A stretch of 64,000 bases of DNA from Pyropia yezoensis (GCA_009829735.1 CM020620.1:8324545-8388544), one strand, 5' to 3'. Shown: positions 1 to 9,735, numbered from the stretch's first letter. The notes: generated by a model not told the origin, from the letters alone. Program-made: numbers and translations.

Positions 1-284
1 CCAGCTCTGCCGCCACCTGGCTGGACGCCGCCCGTGACCTGACCGCGGGGGGGGGCGCTGCCGCGGCCGCATCAGGGGGTACCGCCCCCCCCGAGTCTGC
101 TGGCGCCGACACCGGGCCAGCAGGGGGCGGGTTTGTGTTTGACCCGACTGCCGTGGCGGGCCGCGCACCCGACGGCAAGGGCGCGGACATTGATCAGTGG
201 CGGGGGGCGGCGCAGGACGTGGCCGTGCCGCCCACGGAGGAGAAGCAAGAGGGGGAGGGGCGGGGCGGGGACTCCTCTGTGTGA
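1..284 (+). CDS. 3' end of an unidentified protein gene (partial)
   Basis: The frame beginning at base 3 is open from the window edge to a TGA at 282-284, giving about 93 C-terminal residues. The segment is Ala/Gly-rich at first, then has a more ordinary stretch (GFVFDPTAVAGRAPDGKG, then DIDQW) and an acidic tail (PPTEEKQEGEGRGGDSSV). I do not recognise the family. The mixed, non-repetitive tail and the clean stop support a real coding end rather than a chance ORF. The rest of the gene lies outside the window. Confidence 0.5.
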   Translation, partial: SSAATWLDAARDLTAGGGAAAAASGGTAPPESAGADTGPAGGGFVFDPTAVAGRAPDGKGADIDQWRGAAQDVAVPPTEEKQEGEGRGGDSSV

Positions 285-649
285 GGTGACGAGGCCGGGG
301 GGGGGGCGGCGCGGGGGCTGTGACGCCGCCGGTGCCGCGAACGTCGGGGAGGCATGCGACGGCGCTCCGGCCGCGGACGCATGGCCCGTTATCTGCCGCG
401 TGACGACGACGGCTGCGGCACCCGCCGTAATGGCGCCTGCACAGAGTGTGGTGGTGGTGAGGCCGCCACAGGCGGCGACGGCGATGCCCGTGAGGGCGAG
501 TGGAAGATGGCGAGCGGCCCAGGGAAGAGGATCTGTGGAGCTGTAGGGGAGGGGGAAAGAGGAGGATCGTCAGCTTTGACTTTTTCCCGCTCACGGCCCG
601 GAATCCGAGCGCAGCCTGATGCGCATCAGGATCACGAAAGTGAGCTGCT

Positions 650-935
650 AATTAACGGTCTTGATGCGGGTTCACCTGATGCGGCCTGGGATACAGTCTT
701 TCTCCATTGCTGTGACATCCTTTCTTGGGCACGGTGTCTAGTAACCAATGCAGGTCGACCGACCTCTACGGTGCGATCAACGCATGTGTCAGCATTCGAT
801 CGTTGTCACTGACCAATCAGAGGGCGGAATCAAGTTACAATCCTTGGGCTTACGGTCGCCACAAAGGGTGCCCAACAATGGAGAAAGACTGTACGGCATC
901 ACGGGATGCGGGCTTGATCGATGGTTGTTAACCAA
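650..935. repeat. Fold-back (MITE-like) inverted repeat
   Basis: Bases 692-709 (TACAGTCTTTCTCCATTG) are perfectly inverted at 876-893. A further 7 bp, 726-732 (TGGGCAC), is inverted at 868-874. Flanking parts (around 650-690 and 894-935) match imperfectly, sharing CTTGAT and ATGCGG elements. The arms are about 170 bp apart. This looks like a degenerate fold-back element; no target duplication is obvious and there is no ORF inside. Confidence 0.5.
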
Positions 936-1011
936 TGAAAAAGCAGTTTTTTAATGACACAACCTCACCCAGTGACCATGGTGTGACGGCCCCGTCGGGG
1001 CAGTCGGACCC

Positions 1012-1305
1012 CATCTGGGCACGCCCAGTTAAGAGTACCTGTTTGCGGACGTCTGGCTTGCTACCCCATGAAGCAGCGTGAAGCACAGCAGCTCAGGACA
1101 CAAAAAAACGCGCATAAAACCGGATAACTCATAGCGCTTTTTATGGTATAGGGGTCCTCTGTTTCTCTTGCGCCAGTCTGTCTCCAGGTACCCGTTGGTG
1201 CCTGTCTGACGCGTCTCTCTGCGCTTTTTCTCGGTGTTGTGGAGAGTTTTCACCCAATGAGATACATCCGTTCTGACCCAGATGTCCGCCCTTAACTGGG
1301 CGTGT
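1012..1305. repeat. Short inverted repeats flanking ~260 bp
   Basis: CATCTGGG (1012-1019) plus CACGCCCAGTTAAG (1020-1033) reappear inverted at 1277-1284 and 1291-1304, but with the two blocks in exchanged order and a 6-bp spacer. The 14-bp block matches perfectly. It may be the end structure of a small element or a duplicated regulatory site. Confidence 0.35.
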
Positions 1306-1931
1306 GGGCTTGGGCCGTGCAAGCCCAGCTGAGGAGCGGGCCTGGTTGGCACCGGCGCGCCCTGGCACGCTGCTTACAGCCCCATACCGAATCGCGGATG
1401 GCGATCCGCCACCGGGACAGCCACAGCTATATTCACTTCGGAAAGTATCTAGATACTCGCCTGAGCCTAAATTGGAGCAGCGTACAGTTTCATTGGTTGC
1501 CACTGATTGTCATGGCAGGTTGTGGGCATGCATTTCGTTCACCGGCCGGCACCCTGGTATGCACCGGTAGACTTGGATACTACACAGAACGCAGTCGAGA
1601 CAGCTGCCACCAGCAGAGAAGAGCCAAAAAAACCAGACAGTCGCGCAAAAAACGAGATTCAAGCAAAGAACGCAAAGCCAGCGTCAGTACTGCGCACAGC
1701 TGCTACATGTGGCAAACACACGACTGTACACAGACGCGGCGAAAGCACACATACACACGACGCACGGCGGAGGGAGGCGGCGGAGCATACAGGCATCGCT
1801 CGACGAAGGAGGAGGGCGCGATGACGGTGAGCGTCACAACGACGACGACCCGGGGGCGGGCGCCCCGGCAGAGGCGTGTGCGCGGGCACCCCGCCCCGAA
1901 GAAGCGTGCAAGGCTCGCAGGTGGCAGGGGT

Positions 1932-1969
1932 GTGGCACAGGTGGCACAGGTGGCACAGGAGGCACAGGC
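1932..1969 (+). repeat. 9-bp tandem repeat, unit GGTGGCACA
   Basis: About four consecutive copies of GGTGGCACA, the last with one substitution (GGAGGCACA). It lies in non-coding DNA and is a simple microsatellite-like array. Confidence 0.7.
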
Positions 1970-2262
1970 CCCTGTACGCTACTGGAGAGGGCGGAAGGGG
2001 CAGGAGCGGCCCCAGTCCTGGGCGTTTTTGGGTGCAGCGAGGCCAGGTCGCCGATACGACGCGTGGGTGCACCCTAGATTTTGCGGGGCACAGCTGCCTG
2101 CCACATGCTTTTTGCTGATCGGGGGTGGGACTGTCGGGGGTTGTGGCGGGTGTGATCCGGGGGGCGGGCGGAGAGCAGACAGCAGGCCAACCGGGGAGTA
2201 TGTAGGGGTCCCCCCGCTGCAGCGGCGGGAAGATAAAAGCGTGCGTTCGTGTGCTAGCGGGG

Positions 2263-2317
2263 GGGTACGCGGTCAGCAAAGAGTGTGTGACACACCTACG
2301 TTGCTGACCGCGTGCCC
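2263..2317. repeat. Long hairpin with a palindromic loop
   Basis: The 17-bp arm 2263-2279 pairs with 2301-2317 at 16 of 17 positions. The 21-nt loop itself contains the palindrome TGTGTGACACAC. No ORF covers it, and no poly-T tail suggests a Pol III terminator. Confidence 0.6.
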
Positions 2318-2455
2318 CGTGACGTACACAGCGTTGGGTTCCACAGCTCGCTACGGTATGGGTGGGACCGCGCAGGTGTCCACTAGTGATACTTTCGGGG
2401 AGGGCCTGCCATCACCGACCTTCCCGCGAGATCGTGACGCATGGCTTCAAAAATG

Positions 2456-2853
2456 GCCACGTGTGCGTGTCCATCTACATATCCACGCAAAAAATATACA
2501 CTAAGATCTACGCAAAATAGCGAAGGTAATACGTGCTTTACTGCGAAGAGTTCTATTGGACGAACGAAATCGAATGTGCGCCAATATGCCACGTGTAGAG
2601 GTCGATTCGGGCTAAAACGGTTGGTCCGATGACTATCTGAGTGACCTAACGGGCCTCCTTTGGTCACTCGGATAGTCATCGGACTGTCGGAGGACTATCC
2701 GGAAGCCTACGTGGCATGGATGACTTGTTGTAAGTAAGACGAACTACATTTGCCACAAACGACCGTTTTGGACCGTTTTGGTCGTCCAGACGTTGCTGGA
2801 GACCGCTAACGGTGCCACGTTTAGTCATCAGCGCCACGTGTCACTTACGTGGC
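2456..2853. promoter_or_regulatory. Cluster of GCCACGT(G) G-box-like motifs
   Basis: GCCACGTG or GCCACGT occurs at 2456-2463, 2588-2595, 2709-2715 (inverted), 2814-2820, 2833-2840 and 2847-2853 (inverted). The last two form a hairpin. ACGT-core motifs are typical bZIP/bHLH sites, and the cluster lies just left of the SANT-protein transposon. A regulatory role is inference; some copies may simply be arms of fold-back elements. Confidence 0.4.
2624..2684. repeat. 23-bp hairpin (fold-back element core)
   Basis: Arm 2624-2646 is inverted at 2662-2684 with 22 of 23 matches and a 15-nt loop. ACGTGGC/GCCACGT blocks at 2588-2595 and 2709-2715 extend the symmetry outward, so the whole 2588-2715 piece may be a small fold-back element. 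Confidence 0.65.
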
Positions 2854-2862
2854 ACGACTCTG

Positions 2863-2931
2863 AGAGCATGTCTATCGGTGAGCCAAAAAGCCATTATTTA
2901 GCTCAGAGCATGTCTATCGGTGCGCCAAAAA
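2863..2931. repeat. Left terminal inverted repeat, doubled
   Basis: Two direct copies of the terminal motif (2863-2891 and 2901-2931), each continuing into a GCCAAAAA block. The inverted counterparts lie at 3994-4080. Confidence 0.7.
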
Positions 2932-3254
2932 ACTATATCCCTGAGCCAAAAAGCTATCCTCTGAGCTATATTCTGCAGGATGGCTCAGAGGATAGCTTTA
3001 TGGCTAAGCCAATCAGATGCGTGGATCGGGGACGCACCCCGCCGCGAGCCCAGTCATTCCACCTGGTGTTGGGTCGGCCGTTGGAGTTGTTGTCGCGACT
3101 TCTTCGACGGAACAGCAGAGCGGCCAGCGCCTGGCTGCCCGCCCTTGCGGCACCCACTCTTTTTCATCCCCCCAGAAGAGCTGCGTACCCCCTCGCTTGT
3201 CATTCCAGCCCATCCACCCTCTATCCCCTACCCTCCTCACTTTTTTCCACCGCC

Positions 3255-3983
3255 ATGGCATCAGAGAGTCGCAGACAGCCACCGGGCTCCTCCCAACTGG
3301 TCTGTTCCACTCCACCGGGCAGCTCCACCCCTCCTGACGGCCCCACCCCTCCTGGCGGCCCCACCGCGCGGAGCGACTCCACCCCGCAAGGCGGCTCGAG
3401 CCAGCCGGCCGGCTCAAGCGGCCTGTCCTGCTCAACCAGGACCACCCATCGCGGCCTAAACATCACCCCGGCCGAAGACCTGGCGTTGGCGCGCTCTTGG
3501 GTCAGCGTGTCGGAGTCAACCGCGGACATGGATCGGGACTTGTTTTGGACCCGGGTGAGAGCCGTGTTCGTCCAGCAGCCTGAAGCGATGGGGGCTCGGA
3601 CGACCGCCAGTCTGCGGTCTCGCTTTTCCACGCTGCAGAGGCAAGTCCAGAAGTACAACGCCGCCGAGAGCTTGCGCCGCGGCCAGGCAGACGCGACCAA
3701 CGGCCTGCTCCTCCCTGTCGCTCAGCAGGTCCGCAACGAGCTCATCCATAGCCGCACCTGTCGCAAGACAAGCTGGGGTACTTGGGAAGGGGTGCTCCAC
3801 GGTGACCATGTAGACCGCGGATGGGGATCGGGGGAGGGGAGGAAGGTAGCGGGGATGATGGTGCAGAAGACCGGCACGGTGTGGCGCAGCCCGGTCCGGG
3901 ATGCGAGCGGCCTCTGGCGTGCAGCGGTGCTCGTCCTGTCTCCACACTTTGGACTTCAGAAGAACTTGTCGCGGAAAAGTTAA
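3255..3983 (+). CDS. Myb/SANT-like DNA-binding protein of a transposon
   Basis: 242 residues starting at the ATG in CCGCCATGG. The first ~70 residues are a Pro/Ser/Thr-rich repeat with recurring PPGSS/PPGGPT blocks. Residues ~75-140 form the conserved part: ITPAEDLALARSWVSVSES, then DLFWTRVRAVF, then RTTASLRSRFSTLQRQVQKY. This matches the trihelix/Myb-SANT-like domain found in Harbinger ORF1 proteins and plant 'NAM-associated' repeats. Such proteins bind transposon DNA and help nuclear import of the transposase. The last ~70 residues lack family features and may be out-of-frame drift. The gene lies wholly between the terminal repeats, so it belongs to the element. Confidence 0.6.
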   Translation: MASESRRQPPGSSQLVCSTPPGSSTPPDGPTPPGGPTARSDSTPQGGSSQPAGSSGLSCSTRTTHRGLNITPAEDLALARSWVSVSESTADMDRDLFWTRVRAVFVQQPEAMGARTTASLRSRFSTLQRQVQKYNAAESLRRGQADATNGLLLPVAQQVRNELIHSRTCRKTSWGTWEGVLHGDHVDRGWGSGEGRKVAGMMVQKTGTVWRSPVRDASGLWRAAVLVLSPHFGLQKNLSRKS

Positions 3984-3993
3984 AAATAGCTCC

Positions 3994-4080
3994 ACACCGA
4001 TAGACATGCGCTCTGCTGGAGCAAAAAAAAATAGCTTTTTGGATATAGCTTTTTGGCTCACCGATAGACATGCTCTGAGC
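3994..4080. repeat. Right terminal inverted repeat, doubled
   Basis: Inverted copies of the left terminal motif at 3994-4015 and 4048-4080. The A-rich linker between them (GCAAAAAAAAATAGC) matches the AT-rich spacer of the left end in style. Confidence 0.7.
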
Positions 4081-4728
4081 GAATATGCGCCGTTAGTCAC
4101 GTTGGTGGGGATGCCCTTACATGCCAGAACTCCCTACTGTCCGACAGCCGTGCGCGATGTGGTTGACGGGCCGCCCCGGCCGTCTGCGGCGGCTGACGGA
4201 CGACGAGTTCCTGTGCGAAAAAGAAAAACTCAGTGTTTTTTGGGATAAAAGGCCTTACTTTTTCAAAGCACAAAACATTACACACAAGAGAGAGCCCGTC
4301 GTGATTTGCCAGCACCTCGTTGCTACACGTGACCGCTCCGGGGGTCTCCCGTCACTGCGGGCGGGGATGGGGGCCCACTCCTCCTGCGCCAGCCCACTGG
4401 TGGACGTGCGCCCCTGTCGAGGATCGTATACGGGCCCACCCACACTGCAGGAGCGCCAACAGAGCGCACCGTCGCTGAGCCGGTTTTGCGTACGGGTTTG
4501 GCGGCGGGTGCGCGCGGCGACCGCCGCAAGTACACACTTCCACCACCACCCATCAAGCAGAGGACAACCAGCGTCGTCCGCTACTTGCCGTCTTTGTGTG
4601 TTGCCGCTCTCCTCGACGATACATACCTTGGCTCCTTTTCCCTGCCCCCGTCCACGGTCGGCTCCCCCCATTCCACCCCCATCGTCGTGGGACGCGGCCG
4701 TGCCCCCCCCCCCGCGGACGCGCGCGCC
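4081..4728. other. Intergenic, probable promoter region of the 4729 gene
   Basis: No supported gene. It contains an AT-richer island around 4220-4290 in otherwise GC-rich DNA and C-rich/pyrimidine-rich sequence up to the ATG at 4729. Pyrimidine-rich leaders also precede the other forward genes in this window (22506, 33709). Confidence 0.35.
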
Positions 4729-5913
4729 ATGGAGGCCTCAGGCACGCCGCCGCTGCCCACGCCTTCTGCTGCGGTTCCGGACGCGGTATCCACGGCCGCG
4801 ACGGAAGGCTCCCCTTCGTCATTTGACGAACCCCCCCCGCCCCCCTCCCTCCCCGAGCTGCCCCTCCCGGCCAAGGGCGCCCCCGCCGCCCCCACCCCCA
4901 CCGCCCACCTGTCCGACCCGCCCGAGGCCCGGTCACCGACGGTGCTCGCGGCGGCCATCCAGCGGGTCGATTCGCTGACCGTCGAGGCCGTCGCCGCCCT
5001 CTCCTCTGCCGTCCAGTCGGTCCACTCCCCCGACGTGTCGTCTGAGTCCCTGGGGGAGGCCCTCCCCGCCGCCCCCCTGCGGCCGCGCCCCCGACGAGGC
5101 GGCGGGGGCGGCGCCTGGCCGTCCCGCCCGCCCGTACCCGGTCGGCTGCCCGTTGTGGGGGAGGAGGACGAGCAGCAGGCCGGCCAAGAGGTCCCCGCGG
5201 CGGGCTCCACCGCCGCCGACGGCGGCGCTGGCAGTGGCGGCGCCGGGGAGCCCTCCCCCGTGGCGTCGTCGCCGCCGCCGCCTCCCCCACGGGCACCGCC
5301 ATTAGCGGCGGCAGCGGCGGCTGGGGGGGGATCGCCGGGCCACCGGGAGGGGGACCCGGCGTCTGTCGACGAGGAGCTGGTGGCAGCGCTTGCGGGGATG
5401 AAGGCGTCGCCGCTCGCCGCCCGCACCGCCGACGCGCTCGTCCACGCGGTGCGGCGGGTGGACTCGATGACGCCCGCCACGGCCGAGGAGGTGGAGGCCG
5501 CCCTGGGGCCACGGCCCGCCGCGCCCAGAGGGGCCCTCGCCGGAGACGCGGCGACGGCCGGCGCGGGTGGTGGCGGCCCCGGCAGCAGCGTCGGTAGCCG
5601 CGACGGCGGCGGCAGCAGCAACGCCGTTGTCGGTGGCAGCGCTGGTGGGGGTGGATGCGGCGGCGGCGGCGGCGGTGGGGGTGGCGTCGGCGTTGGCGGC
5701 CGGCTGCCGCCCAAGCCCCCCTCTGCCGGCCGCCCCGGCCACCGCCGTGGGGACACGCTCGTGCGCGCCATCGCGGCGGCCGACGACGTGACGCTCCGGG
5801 CGGCGGCGGCAGTGGCCAACGCGGTCGTGCGGGTGGACACGGAGGAGGAGGGGCTTGCCGTTGGCGATACCGCCGTCGCTGACCCGCCGGCGGAGGGGGC
5901 GGCTTCGCGGTAG
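4729..5913 (+). CDS. Low-complexity protein with three related RVDS helical repeats
   Basis: 394 residues from the ATG in GCGCCATGG to TAG at 5911-5913. I do not recognise a named domain. Three segments resemble one another: LAAAIQRVDSLTVEAVAAL (~residues 69-87), ADALVHAVRRVDSMT (~230-244) and DTLVRAIAAADDVTLRA with the closing AVVRVDTEEEG (~345-380). Each looks like an amphipathic helix pair around an (R)VDS/T core. The linkers are Pro/Gly/Ala tracts, including a long Gly run near residue 310. Because an unrelated composition shadow would not preserve the RVDS spacing, I think this is a real protein. Cellular location and role are unknown; no signal peptide or membrane segment is visible. 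Confidence 0.55.
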   Translation: MEASGTPPLPTPSAAVPDAVSTAATEGSPSSFDEPPPPPSLPELPLPAKGAPAAPTPTAHLSDPPEARSPTVLAAAIQRVDSLTVEAVAALSSAVQSVHSPDVSSESLGEALPAAPLRPRPRRGGGGGAWPSRPPVPGRLPVVGEEDEQQAGQEVPAAGSTAADGGAGSGGAGEPSPVASSPPPPPPRAPPLAAAAAAGGGSPGHREGDPASVDEELVAALAGMKASPLAARTADALVHAVRRVDSMTPATAEEVEAALGPRPAAPRGALAGDAATAGAGGGGPGSSVGSRDGGGSSNAVVGGSAGGGGCGGGGGGGGGVGVGGRLPPKPPSAGRPGHRRGDTLVRAIAAADDVTLRAAAAVANAVVRVDTEEEGLAVGDTAVADPPAEGAASR

Positions 5914-6642
5914 GCAGCGCGTCGCGGGGAGGGGGGGGGGGAGGGGGGGGGGGGAGGGAGGGGGGAAGGAGAGGGAGGGGTCGTGTCGTTTGCCCGGTAG
6001 GGGCTGTCCCTGGTGAGGGTAGATGTAGGAAAGGGTGGTTGTTGGTGCCCAAGCGTCGCCGGCGGTAGGGGTGCTGCCCATAGAGTCCACCGTGCGACGG
6101 GGCGTGGCCGTTTGCTGCCAGCGTCCGTGGGCGGCGGCAGCGGCGAGGGGTGGGGGGGTGAGAGGGGGGGAGGCTGGTGTGGCCCCCGTTTCTTTCGTGA
6201 GGTCTGCGGTCGTTGCGTGCCGTTAGAATGCGGGGGAGGGGGGGCGGGTGTATGGGCGCCCGGTGTGGTGGCCGACCGCCGGGCTATTGAGTTCGTATTT
6301 TTTTTTTCGGTTCGCCGCCTGGTGTCTTTGGTATTCTTCTTGTTGCTCCCTGAGGATGGCCCGCCACGGTCGGTGGCGTGGCGGGGGGAGTGGAGGGGGT
6401 TAGGGAGGGAGCGGTTACGAATTTACTGAACCATCTTCTCGCTGGGGGGGCTCGCGTAGGCCGGGCCCGCCCCTCTTTCTTGTCCCCATCCTAGCTCTGG
6501 CGCCGCCGGTGGTCGACAGCGTCGTCGGTGCTCGCTGTGATGCCGGGCCAGCGTGTTTAGTGCTGGTGGGAGTGGCGGTGGCGGCGGCGGCGGCTGTGGC
6601 GGCGGCAACGGCGGCTGTGGCGGCGGCGGCGGCGGCGGCTGT

Positions 6643-6673
<31 letters not shown>

Positions 6674-6687
6674 GCGGCAACGGCGGC

Positions 6688-6769
<82 letters not shown>

Positions 6770-7197
6770 GTCGCGTTTTCTCCCCCTCGGCGGTGCCCGC
6801 GCGGCGGTGGCAACCCACCAGGGACCGGCCAGGCGCCGTCGCTGCCGTCGCCCGCGCGTGTGGTGTTGTGGCGCGCCGGGGGGGTGGGGACGGACAGCGC
6901 TGCGACGGGCTGCCCAAAACGGTGGCCGCGGCAGTGACGGGGAGCGCCGCGGCGACGGCGGCGGTGACGGCAGCAGCAGCAGCTGCAGGGGGGAAAAGGA
7001 CGGCAGCCGAGAAAAAAACGGCTGAAAAGATCAGCCCAGAGAACGGGCAGGGTCAGGGCGGGGCAAAGAAAGAGAACCTCGATGCGAGCGAAAGAAAGAG
7101 AAAAAAACACCCCCAGCACCAAGCGCACAAGACAACTAGGCACACAAAGAAACACGGCCAGGCCGCACAAAAAAAGGCGCCCGCCGCGCCCGCGGCA
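5914..7197. other. Intergenic region with G-tract and GGC expansion
   Basis: Downstream of the 4729 gene comes a G-rich run (5925-5975), then mixed sequence with T-rich patches near 6297-6340. A long trinucleotide repeat follows (6555-6767). ORFs here on both strands are products of the repeat. The right end is the 3' flank of the MYND gene on the opposite strand. Confidence 0.5.
6555..6767 (+). repeat. GGC trinucleotide repeat (CGG-type expansion)
   Basis: An interrupted (GGC)n array with TGT and AAC interruptions. It ends in an uninterrupted run of ~25 GGC units at 6691-6767. It lies outside any supported coding region, between convergent genes. Confidence 0.85.
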
Positions 7198-9206
7198 TCA
7201 ATCCACCGATTGCTCCTGCCCCCGCGGGCAGAGGCGCAGGGCGGCCGCCCCAAACACCACCACCCGCGGCGGGTGCGCGGCCACCACAACCACCAGCGCC
7301 CGGTCGCCGTCAGCGTCGACGAGCGCGCCGGCGGCACGCGCCTCTGCCGCCGCCGCCGCCATGGCGCCCGCGCCCGGGTGATCGGGAGCCGGCGCGTGGG
7401 CCGCTGCCGGCAGGGCGCTCAGCCCACCCGACAGGGGGTCCACGAGGACCACCACGTCGGCCAGGGGCAGCCCCGCAGCCTCCACGCGGGCGCCCACCTC
7501 GGCCGGCCACCGCCACCCCCGGGGGGGGCCGTCGACAACCACGGCGGGGCAGCCGCCGGTGGGGAGGCCGACCAACGGGGCGGCCACCGCGGCGGCCGCC
7601 TCGGCCGGCGACAACGCCGCACCGGGCGCGAGGGCGGCGGCCAGCCCGCCGGCGGCGGGCAGCCCCTCCCCCGCCGCCAGCCGCCGCCACGCCGCGCACG
7701 CGGCCTTGTGCCCCCCCCCCTGCGCCTTCCAGTCTGCCCTGGCGCACGCCGGCCCGCAGTACACGGCGGCCTTGCACCCCCCACAGCGGAGGAGGGACGG
7801 GCCGCCAAGCGCCGGCGGGCCGTTGCGGGACGCCACGCCCGGCGGGCCGACCCACACGCGTGGCACGTGGGGGGCCACCGGGGGCACCCCGGCTGGACAC
7901 CCCGCCAGGCAGTGCGGCGGCGCGCACAGACGCCGTCAAAGGCGTCTGGGGGGACGGCTGAGCCCCGCAGCGCGAGGAGGAGCGTCAGCGCGGTGCGCCC
8001 CGCCGGCGGGAGCTCCCCGTTGGGGCCCCCCTGCCCCCGCGGCGGGGGCGTCGGCAAGACGCCCGCGCCAATCGACCGGAGGAGCACCGCCCGCATGGCC
8101 TGTGCCTTGCGGCCGTCCCCCTCTTGCGAGCCGCCGTTATGGTCAGGGCCCCACCCCCAGGTGGCGGCCATAAAGCCGAGCAGCAGCGTCGACGCGGGGG
8201 GGTGATACACGTCCTCCCCGCGCGGCTCTGAGCACGCATAGGTAAAGAGCGTTTGGCACACCAGTGGGCCGCGAATCACCTTGCCCGGCACCAGCGCAAA
8301 GACGGCCAGCAGGCCGAGAATATCCTCCCCAACATTGTCGTGCCGCCCGTCCCGCGCCTGCTCTGTGGAGAGGAGGAGGTCAATGAGGGCGGTGGGGAGC
8401 GCGTCGCCTGCCTGCCGCAAACGGTTGCGATCGACGCCCGCCACGGTGCGGAGGAGCCGCCGCAGGCGGTGGGGCGTTTTGCGCTCACCCATCTCAGCTG
8501 GGTCGAGCGCCTGAATGCCCGTGACAACCTCGCCGACCAGGTCGGGCACCGCGTCGAGCGCCGCCCACATGTCCAGCATCGTCCACGCCTGGAGGGGCAC
8601 CATGTGGGACACCTCCGGGTGGGCGAGCGCAAAGTCCTGCTTGGGCCGCCAGCGGAGCATCAGCAGCGGCGCGCGGACTATCGCCGGGCAGCGCGCCATC
8701 ACCCGCATGGCGCCGTCAAAGCCCGCCAGCGTGTGCGGCACGCAACGCGGGGTCAGCTGCCGGTGCACCTAGTGGCACCGGGGCGACGCGCACGCCTCGA
8801 GGATGCCAATCGTCTGGGCAAGCAGCGTGGTCGCCAGCACCGCCAGCGTCAGCCCACAGCGGACGGGCTTCCCGTCGGGCACGTGGGTGGAAAAAAGCAC
8901 CCCGAGGCGCCCAGCCATCTCCTCGTCGAAGCACGAGCAGTGGTTGAGGGCCGAGGCGAAGAGGGTGAGCAGCGTCCGGCCGCGCTCCCCCGAATCCGCC
9001 GGCGCATGGTGCGTCGCCGCGTACGCCGACGACTCGGAAAGGACCTTATCAAAGTGGGTGAACAGGACGTCCAGGGCGCCCTCGCCGATCGCATCGTGCC
9101 ACTGGGAGGGCGGGAAGGGGTCAGGGATGCCGGCGCGGTAGGCACGAGACGCGACCGCCTCAAGCCGAGCAGTCCGCGACCGGCGGGCAGACCGTGGGGG
9201 GGGGGG
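7198..9206 (-). pseudogene. MYND zinc-finger protein gene, apparently disrupted
   Basis: Read from 9206 down to TGA at 7198-7200, about 670 residues. The C-terminal third contains a MYND finger: LRCGGCKAAVYCGPACARAD, then WKAQGGGHKAAC (+ coordinates ~7690-7800). Upstream is an Ala/Leu-rich helical region. MYND fingers bind proline-rich partners, often in chromatin or signalling proteins. Three lesions are visible. First, the only plausible ATG (9208-9210) is out of frame across an 11-G tract. Second, there is an in-frame TAG at 8769-8771 just after CASPRCH. Third, a one-base shift is needed at about 7922-7930, in a GCGC/GCCGCC stretch, to enter the MYND frame. Sequence on both sides of each lesion looks coding. 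Either the gene is a recent pseudogene or the tracts hold sequence errors; the TAG cannot be explained by a homopolymer. Confidence 0.6.
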
Positions 9207-9735
9207 ACATAATCAAGGCAACGCGGAGCAAGAGGAGGGGAGCCCGAGAAGGAGAGAAGAGCGCAAAGGACTGGCCAACGGAGGGGAAGAAAAAAGAGTG
9301 CGTGCCATGGTGGCGTCTTCAATAGCACGCGCACTGAGTTGCGTGCAGGCGGCGGAGACGACGGATCAGGCGGGATCACGCGGGATCACGCGCGCGGTAC
9401 GTACCGTCGTTCCGGACGGCACACCTAGATACATAGAGATCTACTTGAATATAGAAAGTCGTCACAAAATCACAACTTGTTGACAAAAACCCTCTAATTG
9501 TACGTGTGACGACTCGTGTGCTGTACGTAGCCAATGGACAAATTGTGCTGCACACTTTCAGGAAGTCGATCGCTGTCTCAGCGTGAACTACGGAATGGGC
9601 GCGCCGTGATCCCGCGCTTCTCGCCCGCACGCTGCGCCACCCGCACGCGACTCGGCCTCTCACTCTCCTACCCTCTCCCCCTTCCCGCCCCCACACCCGC
9701 CACTGCCACCTCCCGCCACCCCTCTCCTCTTCCCA
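9207..9735. other. Divergent intergenic region (MYND / SET genes)
   Basis: Contains no supported gene. An AT-richer patch (9420-9500) lies in the middle and a pyrimidine-rich leader (9655-9735) precedes the SET gene ATG. Probably holds both promoters. Confidence 0.4.

Larger units (their letters stand above)
285..2858. other. Non-coding stretch with fold-back repeats
   Basis: I see no convincing gene here. The longest open frame (1302-2504, +) is composition-driven and has no recognisable domain. The stretch holds several inverted repeats, a short 9-bp tandem repeat and a cluster of GCCACGT motifs, listed separately. It probably contains the 3' flank of the gene ending at 284 and remains of small mobile elements. 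Confidence 0.5.
2859..4080 (+). mobile_element. Small TIR transposon carrying a SANT-like protein gene
   Basis: Both ends carry inverted copies of AGAGCATGTCTATCGGTG followed by AGCCAAAAAGC-type sequence. The left end has two copies (2863-2891 and 2901-2931). The right end has two copies in reverse (3994-4015 and 4048-4080). Between them lies one gene with a Myb/SANT-like DNA-binding domain. That protein type accompanies PIF/Harbinger transposases, so this is probably a Harbinger-related derivative that lost its DDE transposase. I could not identify a clear 3-bp target duplication. Confidence 0.6.

Noticed and set aside
1302..2504. 400-codon forward ORF
   Set aside because: No domain, erratic composition, hairpin and microsatellite inside it, and equally long ORFs in other frames.
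6553..8205. 550-codon forward ORF starting in the GGC repeat
   Set aside because: Its first part is the repeat and its second part is the antisense of the MYND protein gene.
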